Assembly: GCA_016550425.1 (NCBI GenBank)
Contig: JABXGS010000059.1
Coordinates: 1-13,673 of the forward strand
Source: an archaeon
GTDB taxonomy: Archaea > Asgardarchaeota > Hermodarchaeia > Hermodarchaeales > Hermodarchaeaceae
Length of the DNA: 13,673 nucleotides
Reading direction: 5' to 3'
The position numbers and the translations under genes were made by a program. The notes below the pieces were generated by a model. The model ran no database searches. It was not told the DNA's origin and worked only from the letters and a program-made list of their open reading frames with translations. This document shows, piece by piece, positions 1 to 5,620 of the stretch. Each line of letters begins with the position of its first letter. The first letter of the stretch is position 1.

Positions 1-24
1 CCCCCCCTTCTCCGCCCCCCCCCC
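1..24. other. C-rich low-complexity tract at window edge
   Basis: Twenty of the first 24 bases are C, with runs of seven and ten. The complementary strand is G-rich. It may be a natural G-tract or an assembly-edge feature. No gene is seen in it. Confidence 0.5.
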
Positions 25-67
25 AAGGCTTAACCACAACTCACAGCCCCCGGCACACCACACAGCT

Positions 68-84
68 TGTACACAAAGTGTACA
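68..84. promoter_or_regulatory. Perfect inverted repeat TGTACAC-AAA-GTGTACA
   Basis: Two 7-bp arms separated by AAA form a perfect dyad about 125 nt upstream of the DDAH-like start. It could be an operator for a dimeric regulator or a small hairpin. A different TGTAC/GTACA dyad lies before the longin receptor (11258-11272), but with another spacing, so a shared regulator is not established. Confidence 0.3.
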
Positions 85-198
85 CGGGGAGACTTCGCAG
101 CCCAAATGAAAACGGGCACTGGAAATCGCGATGAAAGCCATTAAATCGAAGCAAATCTTTCTCTACACGCTTGAAATTACCAAAACCCATACAGAAAA
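82..198 (-). pseudogene. Very decayed actin C-terminal relic (outermost copy)
   Basis: Read on the - strand from 198, the frame gives FSVWVLV, then a stop, then RKI-CF-DLM. This can be laid on actin [19 protein letters not shown] with identical S, V, W, K, F and M. The remainder has little similarity, although a stretch near 35-58 resembles the actin codons for QGAGV. The Tyr/Phe codon ends at 198 and the next + gene starts at 209, the same 11-nt offset as in two clearer relics. That offset is the main reason for calling it. It is the weakest of the six copies and could be chance. Confidence 0.4.
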
Positions 199-208
199 GG
201 AGTAGGCA

Positions 209-964
209 ATGATGTCTCAACATGCTTTGGTACGAGAACCCGGAGCCCAATTTACTCGCTGCATTTCTTCTCACCCATTACATCACACCGTCAATGTTAC
301 GCGAGCACAAACTCAACATGCAGACTACATTAACACGTTAGCCGAACTCGGGTTTGAAGTCATTCAATTACCTCTTGACGATACCCACCCAGATTCTTGT
401 TTTGTAGAAGACACCGCTGTCATCCATTCTGGCAAAGCCCTCATAACCCGCCTTGCCAAGAAGAGTCGTCGAGGCGAAGAAAAACCAGTCGAGGAACTGC
501 TCCAAGAGTACTTACCGGTGCAACGCATCATGGCTCCCGGCACCCTCGAAGGAGGGGATGTCATTCGGTTACCCACCCGAATAATTTGCGGGATTAGCCA
601 GCGTACCAACCGTGCCGGCGTGGACCAGATGCAGACCTATTTTGGCGTACCTGTCAATCCCATTGTTGATCCCCGCCTCATTCACCTGAAAAGCCATGTC
701 ACCTACCTGAACCATAACATCATGCTTACCACCCAACCCTACACCAACCACCCAAGCCTATCCGACTTCGACAGCCTCATAGTCCCCAAAACCGAGCAAT
801 ACGCGGCCAATACCCTCACCATCGATGACACCGTGATCATGCCCACTGGATACCCACAAACCCAGCACTTAATCAAAGAAAGGGGGTTTGACATCATCTG
901 TTTAAACATGAGCGAATTCGCCAAATGCGACGGCGCCCTTACCTGCCTGTCCCTCCTCTTCTGA
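209..964 (+). CDS. Dimethylarginine dimethylaminohydrolase (DDAH)-like amidinotransferase-fold hydrolase
   Basis: The 251-residue protein matches the DDAH family. Known members hydrolyse N-omega-methylated arginines to citrulline and a methylamine in the cytosol. Visible motifs are the substrate-binding DSCFVEDTAV (residues 62-71), TLEGGDV (112-118), the catalytic His in HLKSH (H159), and the C-terminal nucleophile Cys in DGALTC (C246), which sits five residues from the end as in bacterial DDAHs. The length is normal. The start is ATG 209 because AAAAGGAG lies 6 nt upstream; an ATG three bases later is possible. It stands alone, between the outermost actin relic and the relic at 1025. Its third codon positions are C-rich, like the other accessory genes. 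Related arginine deiminases share the fold, so the exact substrate is inferred. Confidence 0.88.
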   Translation: MMSQHALVREPGAQFTRCISSHPLHHTVNVTRAQTQHADYINTLAELGFEVIQLPLDDTHPDSCFVEDTAVIHSGKALITRLAKKSRRGEEKPVEELLQEYLPVQRIMAPGTLEGGDVIRLPTRIICGISQRTNRAGVDQMQTYFGVPVNPIVDPRLIHLKSHVTYLNHNIMLTTQPYTNHPSLSDFDSLIVPKTEQYAANTLTIDDTVIMPTGYPQTQHLIKERGFDIICLNMSEFAKCDGALTCLSLLF

Positions 965-975
965 ACAACACACTA

Positions 976-1017
976 GAAAAAGAGAGAAAGGGGAAAACAC
1001 GCCTCCCAGATAAAAAA
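976..1017. repeat. Relic of actin 3' region (GGGG...CCTCCC hairpin), copy at 976
   Basis: An A/G-rich run, GGGG (990-993) and CCTCCC (1002-1007) followed by A-rich sequence match the 3' region of the living actin gene (6771-6804). The bases GAGAGAAAGGGG are identical to those in the copy at 4391. On the - strand it reads as a weak stem followed by T-rich sequence. Confidence 0.65.
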
Positions 1018-1024
1018 TGCCACT

Positions 1025-1141
1025 CTAAAAGCAAAGGCGAATTATACCAGTGCTCTATCCCAGGTTCTCCATTTTATTTGTCCAAATTGGGTAAAAAGAG
1101 ATGACCAAAAAATCACGGAGATGATTACTCCTAACACTTTT
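1025..1141 (-). pseudogene. Decayed actin C-terminal relic
   Basis: From the stop at 1027-1025 upstream on the - strand, the frame reads STGIIRLCF-stop where actin has [13 protein letters not shown], and further up IWTNKMENLG where actin has [10 protein letters not shown]. An internal TAG replaces Gln372. Counting back without gaps, the codons for Ser345 and Val346 (AGT GTT) fall exactly where YSVW should be, with Trp changed to Arg. About 52 bases at the 3' end align to actin without gaps at about 60% identity. Upstream, in another frame to about 1230, NIFLYSSSL...LKDE resembles actin NIVLSGGTT...LKER, so the relic may be longer. It is the most decayed of the clear copies, consistent with being among the oldest. 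Confidence 0.75.
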
Positions 1142-1237
1142 ATCCTTGGATTTGGTGTTTTCCCCTGTTGGAGGGTGCAGGACTCATCTTTCAGTGAGCT
1201 CTGTAAACTTGATGAATACAAGAAAATGTTGTAAGGT

Positions 1238-2149
1238 GTGAAGCTAATACAAGTTGAATGCTGGAACTGCGGTTCCATTGTAAAACCAGATAGCTTAGGT
1301 TGCTGCCCTATCTGCGAAGTCCAATTCCCCCGATTTATTCTCAGCATTCGAATCATCGACGAAGCCACTACAGAACTCCAACACCTACCACACCCAGACC
1401 CCATCAAACGCAAAGAAGCCGAACTCGCGACCTCATATTATGAATGGATTCAAGAAGAATTTATCATCGATGACGCAATCCAACCATCCGATTACACCTT
1501 CCCAGAATACGAGCGGCCCTCACCACCAACACTCCCACCGACACCCATCCGACAACCCAGCCCTAGAAGTATAACCGGAGCATCACGAATACCAGATGAG
1601 GAAAAACGTTTCGATGCTGTTTACAAAATTGTCACATTGGGAGAAGAAAATTCAGGAAAAACTGAAATCCTCGACCCCTTTGTGAGAGGTAAATTCGAAC
1701 GCGACTACCAGCAGACCCTAGGAATTGATGTAGGTACCTACGATGCCAGAATTGACCATCACTTCTTTAAAATACTCGTTTGGAACCTTGCAGGTCAAGA
1801 CATTTTTCGCGATCTCCGCACCCGTTACTGTCAAGGCGCCACTGGAGGACTCCTCTTCTTTGACTGCACACAACCCCACACCCTGCAAACCCTCCCCATC
1901 TGGGTCAAAGGATTTCGTGAAGCCGTCGGACCAGAACCACACCTCTACCTCATCGGAACCAAAGCGGATAAGACCAACGAACGGAAGATTCAACCCAAAG
2001 CAGCCGAAAAACTCGTAAAGGAATTAGCCGTGAACAGATACTACGAGATTCCAACCACACACAAAGAAGTTATCACGGATATCATGAACACCCTAGCATT
2101 ACACATTTTCCAACATCACAAAACACTACGTGGCACACCTAACTTATAA
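1238..2149 (+). CDS. Small Rab/Ras-like GTPase with N-terminal zinc ribbon
   Basis: The 303-residue protein begins with a zinc ribbon made of CWNC (8-11) and CPIC (23-26). An acidic, Pro-rich linker (about 85-110) follows, then a Ras-superfamily GTPase domain (about 125-295). The P-loop is GEENSGKT (135-142) and switch I has the Rab-like YQQTLGID with Thr160. Switch II is WNLAGQD (182-188) instead of the usual WDTAGQE, so the Mg-coordinating Asp is Asn. The G4 motif is TKAD in place of NKxD, a known variant in Rho-like GTPases. G5 is weak (EIPTT). The start is GTG 1238, because an in-frame stop (TAA 1232-1234) leaves no earlier start and the ribbon needs this N-terminus. No prenylation Cys is seen at the C-terminus. 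Asgard genomes carry many such GTPases; the partner of this one is unknown. Confidence 0.85.
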   Translation: MKLIQVECWNCGSIVKPDSLGCCPICEVQFPRFILSIRIIDEATTELQHLPHPDPIKRKEAELATSYYEWIQEEFIIDDAIQPSDYTFPEYERPSPPTLPPTPIRQPSPRSITGASRIPDEEKRFDAVYKIVTLGEENSGKTEILDPFVRGKFERDYQQTLGIDVGTYDARIDHHFFKILVWNLAGQDIFRDLRTRYCQGATGGLLFFDCTQPHTLQTLPIWVKGFREAVGPEPHLYLIGTKADKTNERKIQPKAAEKLVKELAVNRYYEIPTTHKEVITDIMNTLALHIFQHHKTLRGTPNL

Positions 2150-2150
2150 C

Positions 2151-2236
2151 AAAATTCGAAGAAACCTAACCACCGCTCAACCAAAAATAAAAAAAGAGCA
2201 AGAGGGCGAGGGGAAACCTCCCAGAAGACCGACATA
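2151..2236. repeat. Actin 3' region repeat with vestigial FEET-stop of a convergent gene
   Basis: Just after the GTPase stop, bases 2154-2169 read, in another frame, TTC GAA GAA ACC TAA (FEET-stop). They match the real last codons of the genes ending at 2965 (FEET) and 6750 (FEEA). GCTCAACC, A/G-rich sequence and GAGG...CCTCCC (2208-2222) follow, as before the living actin stop. The repeat therefore carries the end of an ancestral convergent gene plus the actin terminator. Confidence 0.7.
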
Positions 2237-2358
2237 CTAGAAGCCGTGATGGAACACACCAGCACCCTGCGCTATATATTCTTTTTTCGTGAATCGCGGT
2301 AGTAGTGTGTTGCAGGTTTGATAACAAATAAGATAGACAACCCCGCAAATGAGAAGTG
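2237..2358 (-). pseudogene. Actin C-terminal relic
   Basis: Upstream of TAG (2239-2237) the - strand reads FTKKEYIAQGAGVFHHGF-stop against actin [22 protein letters not shown], with no frameshift. The last 57 bases are about 82% identical to living actin. Farther up, in another frame (net +5 bases), it reads HFSFAGLSILFVIK against actin [14 protein letters not shown]. Homology ends at about 2358, and the next gene starts at ATG 2369. The relic lies antisense to any longer N-terminus of that gene. Confidence 0.88.
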
Positions 2359-2368
2359 GAAGGTGGAA

Positions 2369-2965
2369 ATGGTGAACCTAAAACCCGACCAACGCAAGTG
2401 GTGGATGCATTTTCTCATCGTAATCATTGGTTTCAGTCTAGGATCCTGCCTAATCACTCTTGGCCTTTTTGCCCCTATTCCCCCCAATGCCTGTAACACC
2501 CCCAGCATCACCACTATCTTCGACGCCGATATCACCGGCACCCTCACCCCCAGTACTCCCAATATCACCACCCACCTTGGGCAGTGCACCCAAATCAGCA
2601 TCTACACTCACAACGATATTCCCTTCACTCTCCAAATCATAGATGATAACGGATACCTCTACCTCTCCGTTCCAAACTTCGCTAACAACACAACCAATCA
2701 CCAATACCTCAAAATCACCCTATTCTTCGACGACTACTCCCTCCTCGCACTCCGCGAAGCCACCGATGCCCCCATAGACCTCTCAGTCACCGCAATCTAT
2801 ATCTCCGATGTCCTCCCCTGCTTCGACTACCATGAGTTCACCATCCGCTACGGACTCCCCATCATCGGCATCCTCACCTTCCTCCTCAGCACCTACAGCA
2901 CCTACAGCACCTACAGCACCTACAGCACCCTACGCCAACATTCAACATTATTCGAGGAAACCTAG
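2369..2965 (+). CDS. Two-TM protein with extracytoplasmic domain, unknown function
   Basis: The 198-residue product is not recognised. It has an N-terminal TM helix (about 14-34) after a positively charged start, and a Thr/Asn-rich outer domain with several NxT/NxS sites and a few Cys. A second TM helix (YGLPIIGILTFLL) is followed at once by four STY repeats and a short tail ending FEET. TTG 2318 would add 17 residues, but that stretch is antisense to an actin relic, and GGAAGGTGG lies just before ATG 2369. I therefore take ATG 2369, exactly 11 nt from the relic Tyr codon. The last codons belong to a repeat shared with 2151 and 6734, so the C-terminus may have been acquired by recombination. 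A single-gene surface protein is likely; the role is unknown. Confidence 0.7.
   Translation: MVNLKPDQRKWWMHFLIVIIGFSLGSCLITLGLFAPIPPNACNTPSITTIFDADITGTLTPSTPNITTHLGQCTQISIYTHNDIPFTLQIIDDNGYLYLSVPNFANNTTNHQYLKITLFFDDYSLLALREATDAPIDLSVTAIYISDVLPCFDYHEFTIRYGLPIIGILTFLLSTYSTYSTYSTYSTLRQHSTLFEET
2888..2929 (+). repeat. Tandem 9-bp repeat AGCACCTAC x4 plus partial unit
   Basis: Four perfect 9-bp units (2888-2923) and a partial fifth encode (STY)n directly after the second TM helix of the 2369 gene. The unit is a multiple of three, so slippage would change length without frameshift. Confidence 0.9.
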
Positions 2966-3020
2966 CTTCCACTCGATCAAATGAAAAAGGGAAGGCAATG
3001 CCTCCCAAAAAATCGGCTAC
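2950..3020. repeat. Actin 3' region repeat including the FEET-stop codons
   Basis: ATTCGAGGAAACCTAG matches ATTCGAGGAAGCCTAA at the end of the endonuclease-like gene (6735-6750). Next come GAAAAAGGGAAGGC-AAT-GCCTCCC and an A-run, nearly identical to the living actin 3' region. On the - strand it reads as a hairpin with T-runs. Confidence 0.8.
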
Positions 3021-3136
3021 CTAGAAGCAGCGATGGATAATGTCAGCACCCTGCCCCTACATTCCTTTTCGTAACCCATTTCACTGTCGTATGCAGCTAC
3101 ACAAGTAGTGGAGCTAAACACCACCCACCTAAGGAT
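3021..3136 (-). pseudogene. Actin C-terminal relic interrupted by an inverted-repeat element
   Basis: From TAG (3023-3021) the - strand encodes QGADIIHRCF-stop, then after two missing bases WVTK (actin WVTK at 363-366). Above that, PLLV-stop-LHT aligns with actin SILASLKT, and Trp at 3121-3123 aligns with Trp347. The reading stops at the 3129-3136 target-site duplication of the element at 3137-3819. If the element and one duplication copy are removed, the frame stays open into 3828-3851. The element therefore probably landed in an already dead relic. Confidence 0.82.
3129..3136. repeat. Target-site duplication CTAAGGAT (left)
   Basis: The same 8 bp occur at 3820-3827 in direct orientation, immediately outside the inverted-repeat element. 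Confidence 0.8.
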
Positions 3137-3168
3137 AACAGTATTTACATCTACTTTGAAAAATAATG
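3137..3168 (+). repeat. Left terminal inverted repeat
   Basis: 32 bp, 31 of which match the reverse complement of 3786-3817. It contains the stop codon and last residues of the - strand ORF. Confidence 0.88.
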
Positions 3169-3537
3169 GTGAAAAAGGTCAAGACTGAAGATGATAAGCA
3201 GGAAAATGAGGATGACGATGAGGTGGAAGCTGAAGATGATGTAAAAAGCAATCATCCGAGTCTGAGCAAACAAAAACACCTTTTCAGCTGAACTGATTGT
3301 AACTTCAGGGGATTCAAGGGAAAATAATTGTATGTGTCCAAAACGGATGTCGATAATTAGACTTTCATATACTTCAAAAAATTGATACCGATAGACAGAT
3401 ACGGTGTAGGGGAAGGCGAAAAACTTAGCGACGGCGTCTTCTAAATCACTTAGGTAGATGTCGGGCTGCCAGATGGTGACAATCCACGTTTCACAGAGTG
3501 CGAAAAAGAGCATCATACCAACGGTAACTGCATACAA
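3151..3537 (-). CDS. Passenger membrane protein of the element, unknown function, start unclear
   Basis: From TTG 3537 the frame gives 128 residues: a TM segment (about 1-22), a soluble stretch of about 70 residues, and a strongly hydrophobic C-terminal segment (about 93-122). The frame is open upstream to about 3633 and would encode another TM segment and a basic WRKKSRK loop, but has no ATG, GTG or TTG there. The gene may have lost its true start or use a rare one. The last residues are encoded by the left terminal repeat. No family was recognised. It may be a decaying passenger. Confidence 0.4.
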   Translation of the reverse strand: MYAVTVGMMLFFALCETWIVTIWQPDIYLSDLEDAVAKFFAFPYTVSVYRYQFFEVYESLIIDIRFGHIQLFSLESPEVTISSAEKVFLFAQTRMIAFYIIFSFHLIVILIFLLIIFSLDLFHHYFSK

Positions 3538-3785
3538 AAAGAGCTTCCTACTCTTTTTCCGCCAAAGGGAGTAGAAGATTATAGCTCCACCGAGTAAAGT
3601 GAGAATAATTATTTTTCCCTCAGTTTCTGTTCTTTAGCTGCTTAGAATAAATATTACTGTTAGTGCAACTGGATAATAGAGTCCGGTTCAGCAATTATGA
3701 AAAATCCAAGTCAATATATGTCTTAGAAAAGAGTTTGAGCTTCAAACCATTTATCTACTGAAGAAAGAGCCATCTTACTCGTTAG
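3538..3785. other. Interior of the element without a supported gene
   Basis: AT-rich sequence between the membrane-protein ORF and the right inverted repeat. Apart from the open extension of that ORF to about 3633, nothing recognisable is seen. Confidence 0.5.
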
Positions 3786-3817
3786 CATTATTCTTCAAAG
3801 TAGATGTAAATACTGTT
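3786..3817 (-). repeat. Right terminal inverted repeat
   Basis: Reverse complement of 3137-3168 with one mismatch. Two T bases separate it from the right CTAAGGAT duplication. Confidence 0.88.
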
Positions 3818-3819
3818 TT

Positions 3820-3827
3820 CTAAGGAT
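3820..3827. repeat. Target-site duplication CTAAGGAT (right)
   Basis: Direct copy of 3129-3136 on the other side of the element. Confidence 0.8.
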
Positions 3828-3857
3828 AGTAGCTCACCAAGAATTGCTGAAACTAAA

Positions 3858-4316
3858 TCAGCGAGAACGAACAAAGGGAACATAATCAGTCATGGACACA
3901 TCTCTCCCTAACATCCGTAATGCCAAGACTAACTGTCCACGATGGTAGGTCGCATGATTGACCAAATGAAACACAAACTCCACCACCGATATTGAACACC
4001 CCTGCCCTACCGCTACAACACCCTCAGAACCCAACTTCTTACAATATCGCCTCCATCTCTGCTGCAGCTCCTCAATCACACCAATGATCATGTTCACACT
4101 CATCGCAGCAAACTCCGGTTCGCCCCAATCCTCACCTGACACATCCACCAACCACTCCCAATAATCATAGGCCAAATGAACACAAATATCACGAATACTC
4201 CGCGAATAAACGCCCAACGGAGCAACACACTCCTCCTCCGAGACCTCAGTCACCACACCAAAAACCACCTTGTCAGCCCAACTCAAATATTCAAACAGCT
4301 GATCCACACACTTCAT
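3858..4316 (-). CDS. DinB-like (YfiT/DinB four-helix) metal-binding protein
   Basis: The 152-residue protein has the DinB-fold signature. It starts with an LFEYLSWADK helix and has a first metal-ligand His in ICVHLAYDYW (H47). The typical NHATYHRGQ motif (H121, H125) follows near the C-terminus, and the family ending SMTDYVPF is present. DinB/YfiT proteins are metal-dependent; many act as thiol-dependent S-transferases, but no substrate can be inferred. ATG 4316 is chosen because GGTGGTGAG lies just upstream; TTG 4331 would lie over that site. It is the only accessory gene on the - strand in 209-6750. The bases keep the C-rich + strand bias of the region, which makes its coding strand G-rich. 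A T-rich TTTATGTA box at about 50-60 nt upstream may be the promoter. Confidence 0.83.
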   Translation of the reverse strand: MKCVDQLFEYLSWADKVVFGVVTEVSEEECVAPLGVYSRSIRDICVHLAYDYWEWLVDVSGEDWGEPEFAAMSVNMIIGVIEELQQRWRRYCKKLGSEGVVAVGQGCSISVVEFVFHLVNHATYHRGQLVLALRMLGRDVSMTDYVPFVRSR

Positions 4317-4390
4317 AAACTCACCACCCAAACATCAAGCCAATACAACCACCTACCACCCACAATACATAAAAAATCAGACTAAACCCC

Positions 4391-4439
4391 CAAAAAAGAG
4401 AGAAAGGGGGAGCAAGACCTCTCAACTAGTGAAGACCGT
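4391..4439. repeat. Actin 3' region repeat, copy at 4391
   Basis: A-run, GAGAGAAAGGGGG and GGAGCAAGACCTC form a weak hairpin similar to the actin terminator. GAAGAC before the relic stop is shared with the copies at 2226 and 5012. The FEET segment is absent here. Confidence 0.68.
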
Positions 4440-4556
4440 TTAGAAGCACCGATGAATAATGCCAGCACCCTGCGCCACATATTCCTTCCAGCTTACACCA
4501 ATGGATTTTTAAAAGAAATTAAACAGCAAATGCTGCTATGAATCCCAGAATGGTTG
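4440..4556 (-). pseudogene. Actin C-terminal relic with intact tail
   Basis: From TAA (4442-4440) the - strand reads WKEYVAQGAGIIHRCF-stop against actin [20 protein letters not shown]. The stretch from Trp347 (4547-4545) to the stop has exactly the actin length, with no net indel. The upstream half has two stops and few matches in that frame; a local match SICCLISFKN to actin SILASLKT is in another frame. Three of the six base differences in the last 15 codons are synonymous. The expected Tyr344 codon ends at 4556, and the VOC gene starts at 4567. Confidence 0.88.
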
Positions 4557-4566
4557 GTGAAAACCA

Positions 4567-4962
4567 ATGAAGCAAAGTGAAGGAAGAATAACTCGTCTTT
4601 GGCTCGGTATGGTCGAAGTCTCGGATCTAGACAAAGCCCTCCAATTTTACCATGAGGTTCTTGGCTTACCAATAGCACTCGACGCAAGAATGTTTGATCA
4701 CGCCGAAGTTGGCCCCGAAGAACCGTTAGCAAAAATCGGCCTATCTGTTTCGGGCAAAAAAGCAGAGAAAATACGCCACACAGGCATTGTCTTGGATACC
4801 GATGACATCAACACCCTTTACAATAGGCTAACCCGACACGGAGTAAAATTTACCATAAAGCCAACTAAGATGCCATGGGGAGGCATATCCGCAAAATTCC
4901 TCGACCCCGACAACAACGAGTTCGAAGTCGTACAAGACCCCAACCATTACTCACGAAAATAA
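4567..4962 (+). CDS. VOC-superfamily (glyoxalase/bleomycin-resistance/dioxygenase fold) protein
   Basis: The 131-residue protein matches the vicinal-oxygen-chelate fold. The first strand and helix are VEVSDLDKALQFYHEVLGLP (16-35). The second half has HTGIVLDTDDIN and MPWGGISAKFLDPDNNEFEV, with the usual late Glu ligand (E118 or E120). One such chain holds the paired beta-alpha-beta units and normally dimerises. VOC proteins include glyoxalase I, antibiotic-binding proteins and dioxygenases, so the reaction cannot be named. The start is ATG 4567 with GGTG 8 nt upstream, exactly 11 nt from the relic Tyr codon. It stands alone between two actin relics. Confidence 0.85.
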   Translation: MKQSEGRITRLWLGMVEVSDLDKALQFYHEVLGLPIALDARMFDHAEVGPEEPLAKIGLSVSGKKAEKIRHTGIVLDTDDINTLYNRLTRHGVKFTIKPTKMPWGGISAKFLDPDNNEFEVVQDPNHYSRK

Positions 4963-4978
4963 AATCACCAATAATAGT

Positions 4979-5020
4979 AAAAAAAAGGGGAAACACAACC
5001 TCCCAATTACTGAAGACTGT
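4979..5020. repeat. Actin 3' region repeat, copy at 4979
   Basis: A-run, GGGG (4987-4990) and CCTCCC (4999-5004), then CTGAAGACTGT before the relic. This is the same order as in the living actin 3' region, but the stem is weaker. Confidence 0.65.
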
Positions 5021-5134
5021 ATAGAAGCACCGGTGAATCACACCAGCGCCTTACTCCATATATTCCTTCTTCGTCATTCACTGGCCTGTAGGTGTGTGGT
5101 TTTAATCGCCTTTTCCTGAGAACCATAACGCATA
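5021..5134 (-). pseudogene. Actin C-terminal relic (innermost copy), stop codon lost
   Basis: The - strand reads [21 protein letters not shown] against actin [21 protein letters not shown]: CAG has become TAA and the final TAA has become TAT. Upstream, PTGQ-stop-M aligns with KTFQRM (two residues missing after M), and YALWFSG at 5134-5114 aligns with YSVWIGG. Seven other codon differences in the tail are synonymous, so this copy evolved as a working actin before dying. The next + gene starts 43 nt from the Tyr codon, farther than in three other relics. Confidence 0.88.
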
Positions 5135-5176
5135 AAAGCAAACCAAAACCCGCGCCCCGCCACAGGTGAACCTACC

Positions 5177-5620
5177 ATGCAAATCGATTTTAAAAAACTT
5201 TCAAGCATACTCACTGAAGACGAATTGGATGAACTCGATGCCGCAACTCATCACATCATGCGCTTCAAATGGCTCGCCGACGACTGCCACACGTGGGATG
5301 ACATGATTCAAGCCCTCAAGGACCGAATCACCTTCATTCAAGACCTCAAAAGCTGTGATGCAGAAATCCTCGACAACAACAATGATTACATCTTCTACGA
5401 AATCCCTGGCGAACAGGCTATCTTCGCCACCCTCACCACCCTCACAGACACCGAATGCACCTTCCAACTCGACGACGACACCACCATCATCACCCCACGA
5501 CCCGACTGGACCGACTTCACACATCACCACCTTCAAAGCCGCCTTATCCTCCATTTCACTAAAACCGGCGACCTCAACGGCGTCACCATCCCCCACCACT
5601 GCCAGAGCGACACACCATGA
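5177..5620 (+). CDS. Unknown acidic protein coupled to the endonuclease-like gene
   Basis: The 147-residue product has no family I recognise. The N-terminal third is acidic and probably helical (LTEDELDELDAATHHIM, then a DDMIQALKDRITFIQDL helix). The C-terminal part looks like beta-strands with many Thr, Asp and His. AGGTGA lies 6-8 nt before ATG 5177. Its TGA overlaps the ATG of the next gene (ATGA at 5617-5620), so the two are translationally coupled and probably work together. It could be a partner or control protein for the endonuclease-like protein; that is inference only. Confidence 0.75.
   Translation: MQIDFKKLSSILTEDELDELDAATHHIMRFKWLADDCHTWDDMIQALKDRITFIQDLKSCDAEILDNNNDYIFYEIPGEQAIFATLTTLTDTECTFQLDDDTTIITPRPDWTDFTHHHLQSRLILHFTKTGDLNGVTIPHHCQSDTP

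Larger units (their letters stand above)
3137..3819. mobile_element. Small inverted-repeat transposable element (MITE-like), about 683 bp
   Basis: The ends form a 32-bp terminal inverted repeat (3137-3168 and 3786-3817) with one mismatch, starting AACAGTATTTACATCTAC on the left. The direct 8-bp duplication CTAAGGAT flanks it. No transposase is visible. The only sizeable ORF encodes a small membrane protein on the - strand, so the element is probably non-autonomous and mobilised by a transposase elsewhere. It is more AT-rich than the flanking genes. An 8-bp duplication fits several IS families, so I do not assign one. It sits in the actin relic ending at 3021. Confidence 0.82.

Noticed and set aside
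41..274. 77-codon - strand frame overlapping the DDAH start
   Set aside because: No family features. It is antisense to the DDAH start and partly explained by the outermost actin relic.
1042..1413. 123-codon - strand frame
   Set aside because: Its first half is antisense to the GTPase zinc ribbon and its second half is decayed actin relic sequence; not a gene.
2318..2368. Longer TTG start for the two-TM protein
   Set aside because: The added 17 codons are antisense to a clear actin relic, and a better start with a GGAAGGTGG site is at 2369.
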